A DNA stretch of 64,000 nt from Eubacteriaceae bacterium (GCA_902362805.1 CABIXY010000003.1:529140-593139), one strand, 5' to 3'; counted from the first letter of the stretch, positions 52,741 to 61,751 are shown. Program-made: numbers and translations. The notes: generated from the sequence alone by a model not told the origin.

Positions 52741-53640
52741 ATGAATCAACGATCAAAAGCATATATTAAACTGATAACCGCCATGCTGATCTGGGGCAGC
52801 GTCGGTCTCTTTGCAAAGATGATCCCCATGGAAAGCGCGCAGATCGTTTTGGGACGAGTTCTCCTGGGTGGTATTGTCCTGGGCATCGTCTACGCTGTCA
52901 GCGGGGAAAAGTCCTCCTTTGCACAGCTGAAGAAAAATATCCCCGTCTTGGCCCTGTCAGGTGCAGCCATGGGCTTTAACTGGATTGCCCTCTTTGAAGC
53001 GTACAAGTTTACTACAGTCAGTTTGTCCACCATCGCATATTATTGTGCACCTATCGTGGTCATGGCCGTCTCTCCTTTTTTTCTGAAGGAGAGAATCACT
53101 AAGACAAAAGCCATTGGAATTCTGGCGGCTATGGCAGGCCTCTTGTGTATTACCGGAGAACTGGACGGTGGTAGCGATCCCAAGCGGGGATTCCTTTTCG
53201 GCCTTTTAGCGGCTGTGCTCTACGCCTCTGTTACACTGCTGAACAAAAAAGCCAGCGGCATATCGGGGATGGAGATTACTTTGATGCAGCTGATCGCAGC
53301 AGGCATCGTCATTTTACCCTATGCGGTGATCAGCAACCAGTCGGGATGGGCGATGCCTCCTCTTTCGGGGATTGCGGCATTACTTGTGATCGGCGTCGTA
53401 CATACCGGTTTTGCTTTGTACTTGTACTTCTCATCCATTCAGCAGCTCCCAGGGCAGACAGTAGCGCTCTGCAGCTATATCGATCCCTGTTCGGCGTTGG
53501 TTTTTTCTGCGCTATTCCTGGGAGAGCGGATGGCAGTGAAGGATTTTGCAGGAGCGGCCCTGATACTGGGCGGCGCTCTTTACGGCGAACTGGCACAAAA
53601 TAGAAAGGGGAAAACAGAACTTGAAACGAAAGATTATTAA
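52741..53640 (+). CDS. DMT-superfamily (EamA) transporter
   Basis: The 299-residue protein has ten helices in two EamA repeats (LITAMLIWGSVGLFAKMIPMESAQIVLGRVLLGG; second repeat from about 145). It contains GAAMGFNWIALFEAYKFTTVSLSTIAYYCAP in the first repeat. These carry amino acids, purines or other metabolites, mostly outward. The SpoIIM-like gene starts inside its last codons (20-bp overlap). Confidence 0.93.
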   Translation: MNQRSKAYIKLITAMLIWGSVGLFAKMIPMESAQIVLGRVLLGGIVLGIVYAVSGEKSSFAQLKKNIPVLALSGAAMGFNWIALFEAYKFTTVSLSTIAYYCAPIVVMAVSPFFLKERITKTKAIGILAAMAGLLCITGELDGGSDPKRGFLFGLLAAVLYASVTLLNKKASGISGMEITLMQLIAAGIVILPYAVISNQSGWAMPPLSGIAALLVIGVVHTGFALYLYFSSIQQLPGQTVALCSYIDPCSALVFSALFLGERMAVKDFAGAALILGGALYGELAQNRKGKTELETKDY

Positions 53641-54211
53641 ACTGACCTGGATTGTGGCACTGTCCTTAATCGTGCTGACGGCAGTCTTTGGCCTTTACTT
53701 TTATCAGAATGCAGAGAGTGCAGAAGAGGTCATCTCCATGTACCTTCCAAAAGCGCAGTCTGTTATGAATGAAGACGGGACTTTATCTTATCTCGGCATA
53801 GTAATGAACAATATCTTCGCCTGCGCCATGTGTATTGCCATGGGATGTGTGCCATTTCTCTTCCTGCCTGCGCTGTCAGTCTTGTCAAACAGTATGATCA
53901 TCGGCGCGCTGCTGGGTTATGGAGCGGCGGCTGGCACCATGTCTCCGCTGCCGGCGATTGTCTTTGGACTGCTGCCCCACGGCATCTTTGAACTGCCAGG
54001 TTTCTTTTTATCAATGGCTATGGGCATCTATCTCTGCAGAACCTTGACGATGAAACTCCTAGGGAAAGCAAAAGAGGAAAAAATTCTCACCATGCTCAAT
54101 CATCTGGCCAAGACCTTTGTCCTGGTGGTGATCCCCCTGCTGATTGTAGCGGCAGTGATTGAATGCAATTTTACACCGATGATTCTGAAAGCTGCTGGCA
54201 TCCACTCGTGA
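53621..54211 (+). CDS. SpoIIM-family (DUF95) membrane protein
   Basis: The 196-residue protein has about five helices. It carries the DUF95/SpoIIM pattern IVMNNIFACAMCIAMGCVPFLFLPALSVLSNSMIIGALLGYGAAAG and GLLPHGIFELPGFFLSMAMG. SpoIIM proper acts with SpoIID and SpoIIP in engulfment. A stand-alone homologue next to a transporter gene could have another membrane role. The TTG start has AAAGGGGA upstream. Confidence 0.85.
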   Translation: MKRKIIKLTWIVALSLIVLTAVFGLYFYQNAESAEEVISMYLPKAQSVMNEDGTLSYLGIVMNNIFACAMCIAMGCVPFLFLPALSVLSNSMIIGALLGYGAAAGTMSPLPAIVFGLLPHGIFELPGFFLSMAMGIYLCRTLTMKLLGKAKEEKILTMLNHLAKTFVLVVIPLLIVAAVIECNFTPMILKAAGIHS

Positions 54212-54345
54212 TGTCAGTTTTTTATATGTAGGAGATATCGATGAAGTCGATATTGACGGAATATCAAAGAACGTACCTTGCGAAGCGTCGCTCCCCTTGC
54301 CAAATGGAACCGTTATTAGAAAATTACAAATCTTGCGTTTTCTTC

Positions 54346-54395
54346 TTGCAATTTTCGGTCAGATGTGCTTTAATAGTTGATAAGAGGTCTTACCA
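54346..54395 (+). promoter_or_regulatory. Promoter and GntR operator of the aminotransferase gene
   Basis: TTGCAA (54346-54351), a 17-bp spacer and TTTAAT (54369-54374). AGGTCTTACCA follows at 54385-54395; its complement reads TGGTAAGACCT, nearly the same as the TGGTAAGACCA core at 58187-58197. The layout equals that of the etfB promoter. Confidence 0.65.
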
Positions 54396-54425
54396 CCTAG
54401 AATATATTAAAGGAGGCGGAAGGAA

Positions 54426-55589
54426 GTGAAGCATAAATTTATCGCTAAAAGATACTGGAAGGATCAAAGCACTGCTATGGGAAAATCCGATGAGATGGCT
54501 AGGTCCTTCGATGACTGCATCAACTTGAGCCTGGGCGATCCTGATCTTATCACGGATCGTTTGATCATAGATAAGTCTTATGAGGACGCTCGGATTGGTC
54601 ATACCAAGTATACGGATTTTCGCGGCGATCCGCAGCTGCGAGAAGAAATCTGCAAATACTATAAAGAGGAATATGATATGGACGTAAAGGACGAGGAGGT
54701 ATTTGTTTCGGCCTCTGCCTGCTTAGGAATGTACCTGGCTTTGGAAGCCATCCTTGACGATGGAGACGAAGTCATTTTGCAGGCTCCGTATTTTACGCCG
54801 TATCCTCAGCAAGTAGAGTTGGCGCGTGGAATTCCTATTGAGCTTGCGACTCTGGAGGAAGAGGATTTTCAGATCAATATAGAGCGGTTAGAGGATTTGA
54901 TTACGGAGCGCACGAAGGCGTTGGTCATCAATTCTCCAAGCAATCCTACCGGTAACTGTCTCACGGTGGAAACTATGGAGAAGATTGCAGTCATCGCTGA
55001 GAAATACGATCTCGTGGTCATCAGTGATGACATCTATACTGCTTTCAGCTATGAACATCCGTTTGTACCATTTGCGACGATGCCGGGAATGAGAGAGAGA
55101 ACCATTATCTTAAATTCTTTCTCTAAGAATTTTACGATGACAGGATGGAGAGTTGGCAACATTATCGCGCCAGATTACATCATCCGTACTATCCAGCAGA
55201 TCAACGAGAACGTGGTATTTACCGCTCCATCTATATCCCAGCGGGCAGCCATTTACGCACTGCGTCATCGGAAAGAAATCCAGCCTGCCATGGTAGAGGA
55301 ATACCGCAGCAGAATGTTTTATGCGGCGGAGCGAATCAATCAGATTCCTAATATGCATGTCCTCTATCCACCAAAGGGAAGTTTTTACCTGTTTATCAAC
55401 ATCAAAGATACCGGGTTGACTTCCACCGAAGTGACTGAAAAGATTTTGGAAGAGGCTCATGTACTGATGCTGCCTGGAAATGCTTTCGGCGATTGTGGGG
55501 AAGGATATATGCGCATCGCCTGCACTGTAGGAACGGACAAACTGAAAGAGGCTTTTGACAGAATCGCAAAGATGGGAATTTTTAATTAG
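54426..55589 (+). CDS. PLP-dependent aminotransferase, class I/II (paralogue)
   Basis: The 387-residue protein has the Schiff-base lysine at 234 in SFSKNFTMTGWRVGN, NSPSNPTGNC, ISDDIYTAF and the carboxylate-binding arginine in GYMRIACTVG. It resembles the product at 5729-6898 along its full length, including the N-terminus (IAKR.W) and the last helix (LKEAFDRI.KM.IF). The GTG start has AAAGGAGGC upstream. It is followed by a YjiH-type permease and appears to share a regulator with the etf operon, so it may link an amino acid to the oxo acid made by the FAD oxidase. Confidence 0.9.
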   Translation: MKHKFIAKRYWKDQSTAMGKSDEMARSFDDCINLSLGDPDLITDRLIIDKSYEDARIGHTKYTDFRGDPQLREEICKYYKEEYDMDVKDEEVFVSASACLGMYLALEAILDDGDEVILQAPYFTPYPQQVELARGIPIELATLEEEDFQINIERLEDLITERTKALVINSPSNPTGNCLTVETMEKIAVIAEKYDLVVISDDIYTAFSYEHPFVPFATMPGMRERTIILNSFSKNFTMTGWRVGNIIAPDYIIRTIQQINENVVFTAPSISQRAAIYALRHRKEIQPAMVEEYRSRMFYAAERINQIPNMHVLYPPKGSFYLFINIKDTGLTSTEVTEKILEEAHVLMLPGNAFGDCGEGYMRIACTVGTDKLKEAFDRIAKMGIFN

Positions 55590-55904
55590 ATGTACGACTA
55601 AATTCTGCCAATCGAGCTGCGCAGAGGCTTGCTCTCTTGGGAATTTAAAGCATAAGGTCTGCCAAGCCGTTCGCTGCGCTTGCGGGGCAGAACCATTATA
55701 CGACTAAATTCTGCCAATCGAGCTGCACTATCGCCTGCTCTTTTAAGAATCAGCCGAAGAGTGCCGCGCTGATACGCTGCACTCCTGGCAGGGGGCCTGC
55801 CGACGATTTCGCTTTGCAAAATCGGGCTAGGGCTTCCAAAGCATAAGGAGTTCCCGTCAATTTGCGCCGCAAATTGAGGTGACTCCATCAGAAAGGAGAA
55901 ACTT
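55590..55904. repeat. Intergenic repeat region
   Basis: A 28-bp direct repeat occurs at 55593-55620 and 55699-55726, 106 bp apart (TACGACTAAATTCTGCC start, ATCGAGCTGC end). A shorter repeat AAGCATAAGG occurs twice. Hairpins include TCTGCC/GGCAGA (55658-55690), CGATTT/AAATCG (55804-55824) and a perfect CAATTTGC-GCC-GCAAATTG (55858-55876). No coding sequence is evident. The region lies between the aminotransferase and the YjiH gene. Confidence 0.6.
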
Positions 55905-57311
55905 ATGGAAGAAATGAAAAACAACGCACTTGCTGAAGAAGCGACGGCAGTAGAACTTGAGCCAGTAAAAAAGAAAAATATTTGGAAGTTCGTATTGGCG
56001 TCAGTCATCGGCGCGTTCCTGTTCCTGGTTCCAATTCCAAACGGCACCACCTTTACCATTCCAATCGGTATGGTCATCGACTGGGTTGCCTCATTGCTCG
56101 AACTTGAAACCATCAATCTGGCCAGCCTGTTGGTGGTAGTATTCATTACGTTTTCAACAATTGTGACGATTATCAATATGATCTTCAAACCAGCTATTAT
56201 TCAGAACAATGAGAGCATGAAAAAACTCTTCTCACCGACGCCCCTTTATTTTGTCAGCAGATTGATCGGATTGGTCGTCGTCTATATGGCTTACTTCAAT
56301 GTCGGTCCGGAGATGATCAAGTCTGGCGCTACCGGCGGATCCATGCTGGGTGTATCGACGACGTTGATTTCAGTAGTCATGTGCATCGCCTTCCTGATGC
56401 CGCTGCTGACGGATTTCGGCATCATGGAATTTGTTGGCGTGTTGATTAGGAAAGTGGTAAAACCGCTCTTCACTGTACCGGGACGTTCTGCTATCGACCT
56501 GATGACTTCGTGGCTGGGCGCATCTAATGCGGCAGCAATTCTGACTACCCGTCAGTACGAAACAGGGTATTACAGCGCAAGAGAGGCAGCGACCATCTCT
56601 ATGAACTTTTCTTTCGTATCCATCCCGTTCTGCTTCGTCATTGCCAAGCTCATCGGCGTGGATGAAAAGTTTACGGTGTTTTATCTGATCAACTTGATCT
56701 GCGGCGTGGTCATGGCGATGATCGTATCCAGAATCCCGCCTCTGTCCCGTATTCCGGATACATACGATGAGATTGCCGGCAAACAGATCAACGAGGAGAT
56801 GCCGGCAGGCGTATCCAAGCTGAAATGGGCGCTGAACCTGGCAGGTCATAGAGCGGAAGGCGCTACCCTGAAAGGCGTTGCTAAATCCGGCCTCCACGTT
56901 TATTCCAGCATGTTCCTGGATTTGATCCCGGTCGTTATGGCATGGGGAACCATCGTACTGATTCTCGTTGAATACACGCCGATCTTTGATTTCGTATCCA
57001 TTCCTTTTGGTTGGTATATGGATCTGGTAGGCATTGAAGGTGCGAAAGAAGTGGCTCCGACTGCGCTGGTAGGATTTTCAGATATGTATATTCCGCCGTT
57101 GATGCTTGCGGATTATGCCATTGAAAGAACCAGATTTATCATGGGATCGGTCTCTTTGCTGCAGATCATCTACATGACAGAAGTCGGTCTGATCGTACTC
57201 AAATCCAGAGTACCGGTAAATGTGGGACACCTGTTCCTGGTTTTCATCGAAAGAACCATCATTGCAATCCCACTGGTTACACTGCTCACAAATCTGCTTG
57301 TGACGTTCTGA
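55905..57311 (+). CDS. YjiH-family membrane protein (nucleoside-recognition/Gate domain)
   Basis: The 468-residue protein has about 11 helices. It contains Gate-domain-type segments (VPGRSAIDLMTSWLGASNAAAILTTRQYETGYYSAREAATISMNFSFVSIPFC). The family is common in anaerobes and probably transports a small polar metabolite; the substrate is unknown. AAAGGAG precedes the ATG. It is encoded convergent with the GntR gene, next to the aminotransferase, and may carry the substrate of this cluster. Confidence 0.85.
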   Translation: MEEMKNNALAEEATAVELEPVKKKNIWKFVLASVIGAFLFLVPIPNGTTFTIPIGMVIDWVASLLELETINLASLLVVVFITFSTIVTIINMIFKPAIIQNNESMKKLFSPTPLYFVSRLIGLVVVYMAYFNVGPEMIKSGATGGSMLGVSTTLISVVMCIAFLMPLLTDFGIMEFVGVLIRKVVKPLFTVPGRSAIDLMTSWLGASNAAAILTTRQYETGYYSAREAATISMNFSFVSIPFCFVIAKLIGVDEKFTVFYLINLICGVVMAMIVSRIPPLSRIPDTYDEIAGKQINEEMPAGVSKLKWALNLAGHRAEGATLKGVAKSGLHVYSSMFLDLIPVVMAWGTIVLILVEYTPIFDFVSIPFGWYMDLVGIEGAKEVAPTALVGFSDMYIPPLMLADYAIERTRFIMGSVSLLQIIYMTEVGLIVLKSRVPVNVGHLFLVFIERTIIAIPLVTLLTNLLVTF

Positions 57312-57341
57312 TGGGAGTATCATAATAGAATATAAAAAACG

Positions 57342-57375
57342 ACCGGCTGAGGATTTTCTCAGCCGGTATTCTTTT
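57342..57375. terminator. Intrinsic terminator between yjiH-type and gntR genes
   Basis: A perfect 10-bp stem, ACCGGCTGAG (57342-57351) with CTCAGCCGGT (57358-57367), is followed by ATTCTTTTTTT; an A run on the left makes it usable in both directions. Confidence 0.88.
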
Positions 57376-57381
57376 TTTCCT

Positions 57382-58068
57382 CTATAGGTATGCAACTTTG
57401 ATATTGCCCAGATGCTTTTCCATGGCGGCTGTAGCAGCGGCGGCATCGTGTCGCTGCAGGGCATCTATAATGTCCTCGTGTTCTTTGTAGATATTATCGA
57501 TAGAATCACCTTTGAAATAAGAAAGCTGGACGCTTTTTTCGAAAAATCGGTCGATCAGATAGGAGACGTTTTCCATGATGTTGTACATCAGCATATTACC
57601 TGTGATTCGCACGATTTCAAAATGGAGATCTCTGTCAAAGGATGCTTTTTCGGAAGGTGTCCTGGCAGAGACCATCTGCTGGGCAATAGCACGCAGGCTT
57701 CTGATATCCGAAGGTGTTGCAATTTCCGCGGCTTTGGCTGCCGTATAGGTTTCGAGGCAGTTTCGCATCTCAAAGATTTCGCTCTCTGTTCCGTGGTTCA
57801 ACATAAAGGACAGGGAAAGAGGCTCAAAATAACTGGCCTGTACGTTATTGATAATGTAATTTCCAAGGCCGTGGCGTCTCTCGACCAGACCCAGCATTTC
57901 CAGAGATTTCAGTCCTTCACGAAGAGCCGGACGACCGATTCCCAACCGCTGGGTCATCTCTCTTTCCGGAGGCAGTTTATCGCCTTCCTGCAGTTCGCCG
58001 CTCAAAATCATCTCCTGTACCTTTCGGATTACGACATTTGAAAGGTTCTTATCATCTCGTTTTTCCAT
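57382..58068 (-). CDS. GntR-family regulator, FCD subfamily (LldR/PdhR-like)
   Basis: The 228-residue protein has an N-terminal winged helix (VVIRKVQEMILSGELQEGDKLPPEREMTQRLGIGRPALREGLKSLEMLGLV) and a C-terminal FCD domain (about 90-215). The recognition sequence fits proteins that bind TGGTNNNACCA. A perfect such site lies upstream of the divergent etfB gene and a near-perfect one upstream of the aminotransferase gene. LldR-type proteins sense lactate or related 2-hydroxy acids, matching the enzymes nearby. A good SD (GGAGGA) precedes the ATG. Confidence 0.9.
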   Translation of the reverse strand: MEKRDDKNLSNVVIRKVQEMILSGELQEGDKLPPEREMTQRLGIGRPALREGLKSLEMLGLVERRHGLGNYIINNVQASYFEPLSLSFMLNHGTESEIFEMRNCLETYTAAKAAEIATPSDIRSLRAIAQQMVSARTPSEKASFDRDLHFEIVRITGNMLMYNIMENVSYLIDRFFEKSVQLSYFKGDSIDNIYKEHEDIIDALQRHDAAAATAAMEKHLGNIKVAYL

Positions 58069-58152
58069 TCTGTCCTCCTCTACTTGTCAATGCTTCTCTA
58101 AAACATTGTAACTGAAATAGTGAGAAAAATCAATTAAATCCGTCAAAATCTC

Positions 58153-58200
58153 TTGCAAATCAAAAGATTCCGTAGTATAATCAAAGTGGTAAGACCACTT
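58153..58200 (+). promoter_or_regulatory. Promoter and GntR operator of the etfB operon
   Basis: TTGCAA (58153-58158), a 17-bp spacer and TATAAT (58176-58181) are followed at once by the perfect palindrome AAGTGGT-AAG-ACCACTT (58184-58200), which covers the transcription start. This matches the FadR-subfamily consensus TGGTNNNACCA. Confidence 0.85.
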
Positions 58201-58272
58201 GGGTAAAAACGTTGTAAAATCAACGATTTTGAACTGAAATAAAACGGAATGAGAACTGATTTGGAGGAGAAA

Positions 58273-59064
58273 ATGAGAATACTCGTATTGATAAAAGAAG
58301 TTCCCGATATGGAAAAGGTAAAGTTTGACAGCGAAAGAGGTGTGGTGGATCGGTCCTCCGCCCCTGCGGAGATCAATCCCTTCGACGAAAGCGCGCTGCA
58401 GGCAGCCCTTGACCTAAAGGAACAATACGGCGGCACGGTATGTGCCATGACGATGGGGCCGGCCAGAGCTGTCAAATCTCTGCAGGAGGCTTATGCCAGA
58501 GGTGCTGACGAAGGCATTTTGCTGACCGACAGAGCTTTTGGCGGTTCAGATACCATCGCCACGTCCAGGACTCTGGCAGCAGCAATCCAGGGGGAAACGT
58601 ACGACTTGATCCTATGCGGAGAAAAGTCAGTGGACGGGGATACTGCTCAGGTTGGCGCTGAGACTGCACAGCTCTTAGGCATTCCTCACGCATACTATGT
58701 GGACGCCATCGAGGATGCCGGGGATGGACAGATCAAAGTGGAAATTGAAAATCTCTGCGGCAACAGACAGATCAGATCCATGAAGCTGCCTGCGCTTGTA
58801 GGCGTGACGAAGAATATTGGAAAGCTGAAGCTTCCGACAGTAAACAGAAAGCTGGAGTCTTTGAACGCATCGTGCCGGACAGTGACCATGGCCGACATCC
58901 AGGGACTTTCCAAGGACGATACCGGTTTTGCGGGTTCTCCGACCAAAGTGGCAAAGATCGAAGTCCCGAAGGTGCAACAGCGGGAGAGTGAGATCTTCAG
59001 AGAAGACATGGAGAACTTCATGGAGAAACTGGAAACCGTATTTACAGAAAAGGGGGTCATCTGA
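58273..59064 (+). CDS. etfB: Electron-transfer flavoprotein subunit beta
   Basis: The protein has 263 residues from the ATG at 58273, with GGAGG 5 bases upstream; an earlier in-frame ATG (58249) has no site. EtfB features are MRILVLIKEVPDMEKVKFD, NPFDESALQAALDLKEQYGG, CGEKSVDGDTAQVGAETAQLLG and a long C-terminal arm (about 200-263). With EtfA it binds FAD and AMP or a second FAD. It is encoded with an FAD oxidase, as in the lactate-dehydrogenase/Etf complex of Acetobacterium, where electron confurcation drives lactate oxidation. Confidence 0.95.
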   Translation: MRILVLIKEVPDMEKVKFDSERGVVDRSSAPAEINPFDESALQAALDLKEQYGGTVCAMTMGPARAVKSLQEAYARGADEGILLTDRAFGGSDTIATSRTLAAAIQGETYDLILCGEKSVDGDTAQVGAETAQLLGIPHAYYVDAIEDAGDGQIKVEIENLCGNRQIRSMKLPALVGVTKNIGKLKLPTVNRKLESLNASCRTVTMADIQGLSKDDTGFAGSPTKVAKIEVPKVQQRESEIFREDMENFMEKLETVFTEKGVI

Positions 59065-59066
59065 TC

Positions 59067-60074
59067 ATGGAAGAGAAGAACTACAGCGGCGTTTTGATTT
59101 TGGCCGAAACAGAGCATGGCAAAGTACATAGAGTCGCATATGAATTGCTGAACAAAGGCCGAACGATTGCAGACGCATGCGGAGAAAGCCTATCCTGCCT
59201 TTTGCTTGCGCCGGACACTTTTGAGTCGTCTGCCTGCAGAGAACTCTGCCTGCGGGGAGCAGACCAGGTGTACGTGATGAAATCCGAGGCATTTCAACAT
59301 CCTGAAGAGGTTTTGTTCGCCGAGAACATCATTTCCTTTATTGAAGAAAAAAAACCGGATACCGTTTTGGTCGGAGCAACCCATCTTGGCCGGTCCCTGG
59401 CGCCGAGAGTTGCAGCGGCTCTGGGAACTGGTCTGACGGCGGACTGCACAGATCTGCAAGTAGATGAAGATGGCAATCTGGAGCAAATCAGGCCGGCGTT
59501 CAGTGACAACATCCTGGCCCACATCAAAACCGTCACCAGGCCGCAGATGGCGACAGTCAGATACAAAGAATTTCAGGAAGCTCCAGTCAGTGACAAGGCG
59601 CAGATTGAAATTAAAGAGATCGCCCCATACATAGAAGAAAATCAGTCTGTGAAAATCGAGCAGGCCGTGTCCATCGGGGATATGGATATCACCGATGCAG
59701 AAGTCATCGTGGCGGCAGGCCGCGGAGTCAGGAAAGAAGAGGACCTGGCTTTGCTGCAGGAGCTTGCTGACCTTCTTGGCGGACAGGTGGGCGTATCCCG
59801 CGCCCTGGTTGACGCAGGAATGGCACCTAGCAGCATTCAGGTGGGATATAGCGGAAACAGGGTGAAACCTAAAGTTTATATCGCCTGCGGTATATCTGGC
59901 GCACCCCAGCATCTGGCCGGCATGAAAGAAGCTGACGTGATTATTGCTGTCAATAATGATCCGTCCGCGCCAATTTTCAATATCGCCGATTACGGTTTTG
60001 TGGGGGATTTGTACGAGGTCCTGCCAGCGCTGACAGAACACTTTAGAAAGGATGGGCAAGCCGATGAAAGATAA
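59067..60074 (+). CDS. etfA: Electron-transfer flavoprotein subunit alpha
   Basis: The 335-residue protein has an N-terminal alpha/beta domain (about 1-200) and the C-terminal FAD-binding domain with GRGVRKEEDLALLQELADLLGGQVGVSRALVDAG and GISGAPQHLAGMKEADVIIAVNNDPSAPIFNIADYG. There is no ferredoxin-like iron-sulfur extension at the N-terminus, which some LDH-linked EtfA proteins have. It forms the Etf with the preceding gene product and passes electrons between the FAD oxidase and NAD or ferredoxin. Confidence 0.95.
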   Translation: MEEKNYSGVLILAETEHGKVHRVAYELLNKGRTIADACGESLSCLLLAPDTFESSACRELCLRGADQVYVMKSEAFQHPEEVLFAENIISFIEEKKPDTVLVGATHLGRSLAPRVAAALGTGLTADCTDLQVDEDGNLEQIRPAFSDNILAHIKTVTRPQMATVRYKEFQEAPVSDKAQIEIKEIAPYIEENQSVKIEQAVSIGDMDITDAEVIVAAGRGVRKEEDLALLQELADLLGGQVGVSRALVDAGMAPSSIQVGYSGNRVKPKVYIACGISGAPQHLAGMKEADVIIAVNNDPSAPIFNIADYGFVGDLYEVLPALTEHFRKDGQADER

Positions 60075-61467
60075 CAGGATTACTGAAGAACTGATTTTAC
60101 AGCTGCAGGACGTTGTTGGCAGCGACTATGTCATTACCGGGAAAGAGCGGACTGAAGCTTATCTGTATGACGAGGTGGAGAAGACCTATCGTCCGGAAGC
60201 CGCCAGAGGTTCTGTCGTCGTGAAACCAGCGAGTACAGAAGAAGTTTCTGACATTCTCAAAGCGGCAGATGCTGGTGTCGTGCCAGTAGTGGTCAGGGGC
60301 GGGGCGACTGGCCTTGCCGGAGGCTGTACGCCGCTAGTGAATAGTATCATCATTTCTACGGAGCGACTCAATCACATCGTTGAAATCGATCAGGAAAATA
60401 TGGTGGCTGTACTGGAAGCAGGCGTCACGTTGATGGATTTACTAGAAGAACTTGAGAAATACGAAGGACTCAGTTTCCCTGTACACCCTGGAGACGAGGG
60501 TGCGCAGATGGGCGGCATGGCGGTGACCAATGCTGGAGGAGCCAGGGCCGTAAGACACGGCGTCATGAGAAAACACATCCTGGGTCTTACGGCAGTTCTG
60601 CCCAGCGGAGAAGTTCTGGAACTAGGCGGAAAGCTGGTTAAGAATAATGCCGGCTACAATCTGACCCAGCTGCTTCTCGGCAGCGAGGGCACTTTGGCTG
60701 TGGTCACGAAGATCATTTTAAAAATCTTTCCAAAAGAGAAGGCGTCGGCTACCATCGTAGCGCCTTTTGAAAAAATTGAAGATGCATGCCGTGCTGTCAC
60801 AGATATTCTGCGCAGCGGATATACGCCCCTGGCGGTGGAGTATATGGACAAGAGACTCTTTGTGGATACGGCAAAGATGCTGGGTCTCAAGTGGCAGGCA
60901 GAGAAGGGAAATGCAGATCTTCTGATCATTCTCTCAGAAAGAAGCGAACAGCAGCTGTATGATGCAGTTACGGCAATCAACGATATCTGCGAGAAGAACG
61001 GCGCTTATCCGTGCCTCTATGCGGGCAAGAAAAAGGAAGAGGAAGAATTGCTTCTGGTCAGAAGCCAGCATTATGAACTGATTAAAGACGAAATCTGCGA
61101 TTCCTTTGACATGGCAGTTCCCGTCTCTCATGTATCCCAGTTCATTCTGGGGCTGAAGGAACTGGTAGCTGAATATGGTACTGGCACCAACATCATCGCT
61201 CATATCGCGGACGGCAACGTTCACAATGACATTCTGTTCCTGCCTGACGGCAGCATTCCGCCGTATGCTGACGAGCTGAAACACAAGATGTACGATTTGT
61301 GCTACCGCTTTGACGGTACGGTTACTGGCGAACACGGCATCGGCAAAATCAGAGTGCAGGAACTGGCGCAGCAGAAAGACCCGGCAGAACTGGCACTGAT
61401 GAAGGGGATTAAGGACGTTTTCGATCCAAAGGGAATTATGAATCCCGGCACCCTCTTTGCTTTATAA
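60064..61467 (+). CDS. FAD-linked 2-hydroxyacid oxidase/dehydrogenase (GlcD/LctD type)
   Basis: The protein has about 467 residues. An FAD-binding PCMH/VAO domain (VVVRGGATGLAGGCTPLVNSIIISTERLN, PGDEGAQMGGMAVTNAGGARAVRHG, GSEGTLAVVTKI) is followed by a C-terminal cap with NIIAHIADGNVHNDI and GEHGIGK, whose histidines bind metal and substrate. It oxidises D-lactate, glycolate or a similar 2-hydroxy acid, with Etf as acceptor. I favour the ATG at 60064, which overlaps etfA by 11 bp; the ATG at 60052 overlaps the SD. Confidence 0.92.
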   Translation: MKDNRITEELILQLQDVVGSDYVITGKERTEAYLYDEVEKTYRPEAARGSVVVKPASTEEVSDILKAADAGVVPVVVRGGATGLAGGCTPLVNSIIISTERLNHIVEIDQENMVAVLEAGVTLMDLLEELEKYEGLSFPVHPGDEGAQMGGMAVTNAGGARAVRHGVMRKHILGLTAVLPSGEVLELGGKLVKNNAGYNLTQLLLGSEGTLAVVTKIILKIFPKEKASATIVAPFEKIEDACRAVTDILRSGYTPLAVEYMDKRLFVDTAKMLGLKWQAEKGNADLLIILSERSEQQLYDAVTAINDICEKNGAYPCLYAGKKKEEEELLLVRSQHYELIKDEICDSFDMAVPVSHVSQFILGLKELVAEYGTGTNIIAHIADGNVHNDILFLPDGSIPPYADELKHKMYDLCYRFDGTVTGEHGIGKIRVQELAQQKDPAELALMKGIKDVFDPKGIMNPGTLFAL

Positions 61468-61536
61468 AATTTGTTTGAAGTACACAAAAAAGAACTTGAT
61501 TTTCTGTAATTTTAGTATTAAAATATGCTGTATTAT

Positions 61537-61687
61537 GATAGAGGCGCGGAGCAGAAGAAGATGTGCGAGCTGGCAGGCAATGACCGCATCGGAGGCAATC
61601 TCCGCCGAATCACAAAGGAGGGCAGACCTTTGTGGTGGGTCCATGGTCAACAGCCATGGAACTGTCTACGAAAGTAGTTGCGCTATC
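61537..61687 (+). promoter_or_regulatory. Lysine riboswitch (L-box)
   Basis: P1 is formed by GATAG (61537-61541) and CTATC (61683-61687), with the typical GATAGAGGCGCG start and TTGCGCTATC end. Inside are the conserved CCGAA segment, GGTGGGTCCATGG paired to CCATGG in a long P4-like arm, ACTGTC and a further hairpin CTACGAAAGTAG. The order matches lysine riboswitches upstream of lysine genes in Clostridia. Binding of lysine should favour the terminator that follows. Confidence 0.88.
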
Positions 61688-61718
61688 TGAACTTACAGTA
61701 TATCATATTGTATTTTTT

Positions 61719-61751
61719 AGATCTGTGCATGAATTTGTACAGATCTTTTTT
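61719..61751 (+). terminator. Riboswitch-controlled intrinsic terminator
   Basis: AGATCTGT (61719-61726) pairs with ACAGATCT (61739-61746) and TTTTT follows. It stands between the lysine aptamer and the aspartokinase-like gene, acting as the expression platform. Confidence 0.85.

Noticed and set aside
54241..54429. 62-residue frame with an SD-like AGGAGAT, overlapping the aminotransferase start
   Set aside because: The promoter and GntR operator of the aminotransferase lie inside it, which makes a translated leader unlikely.
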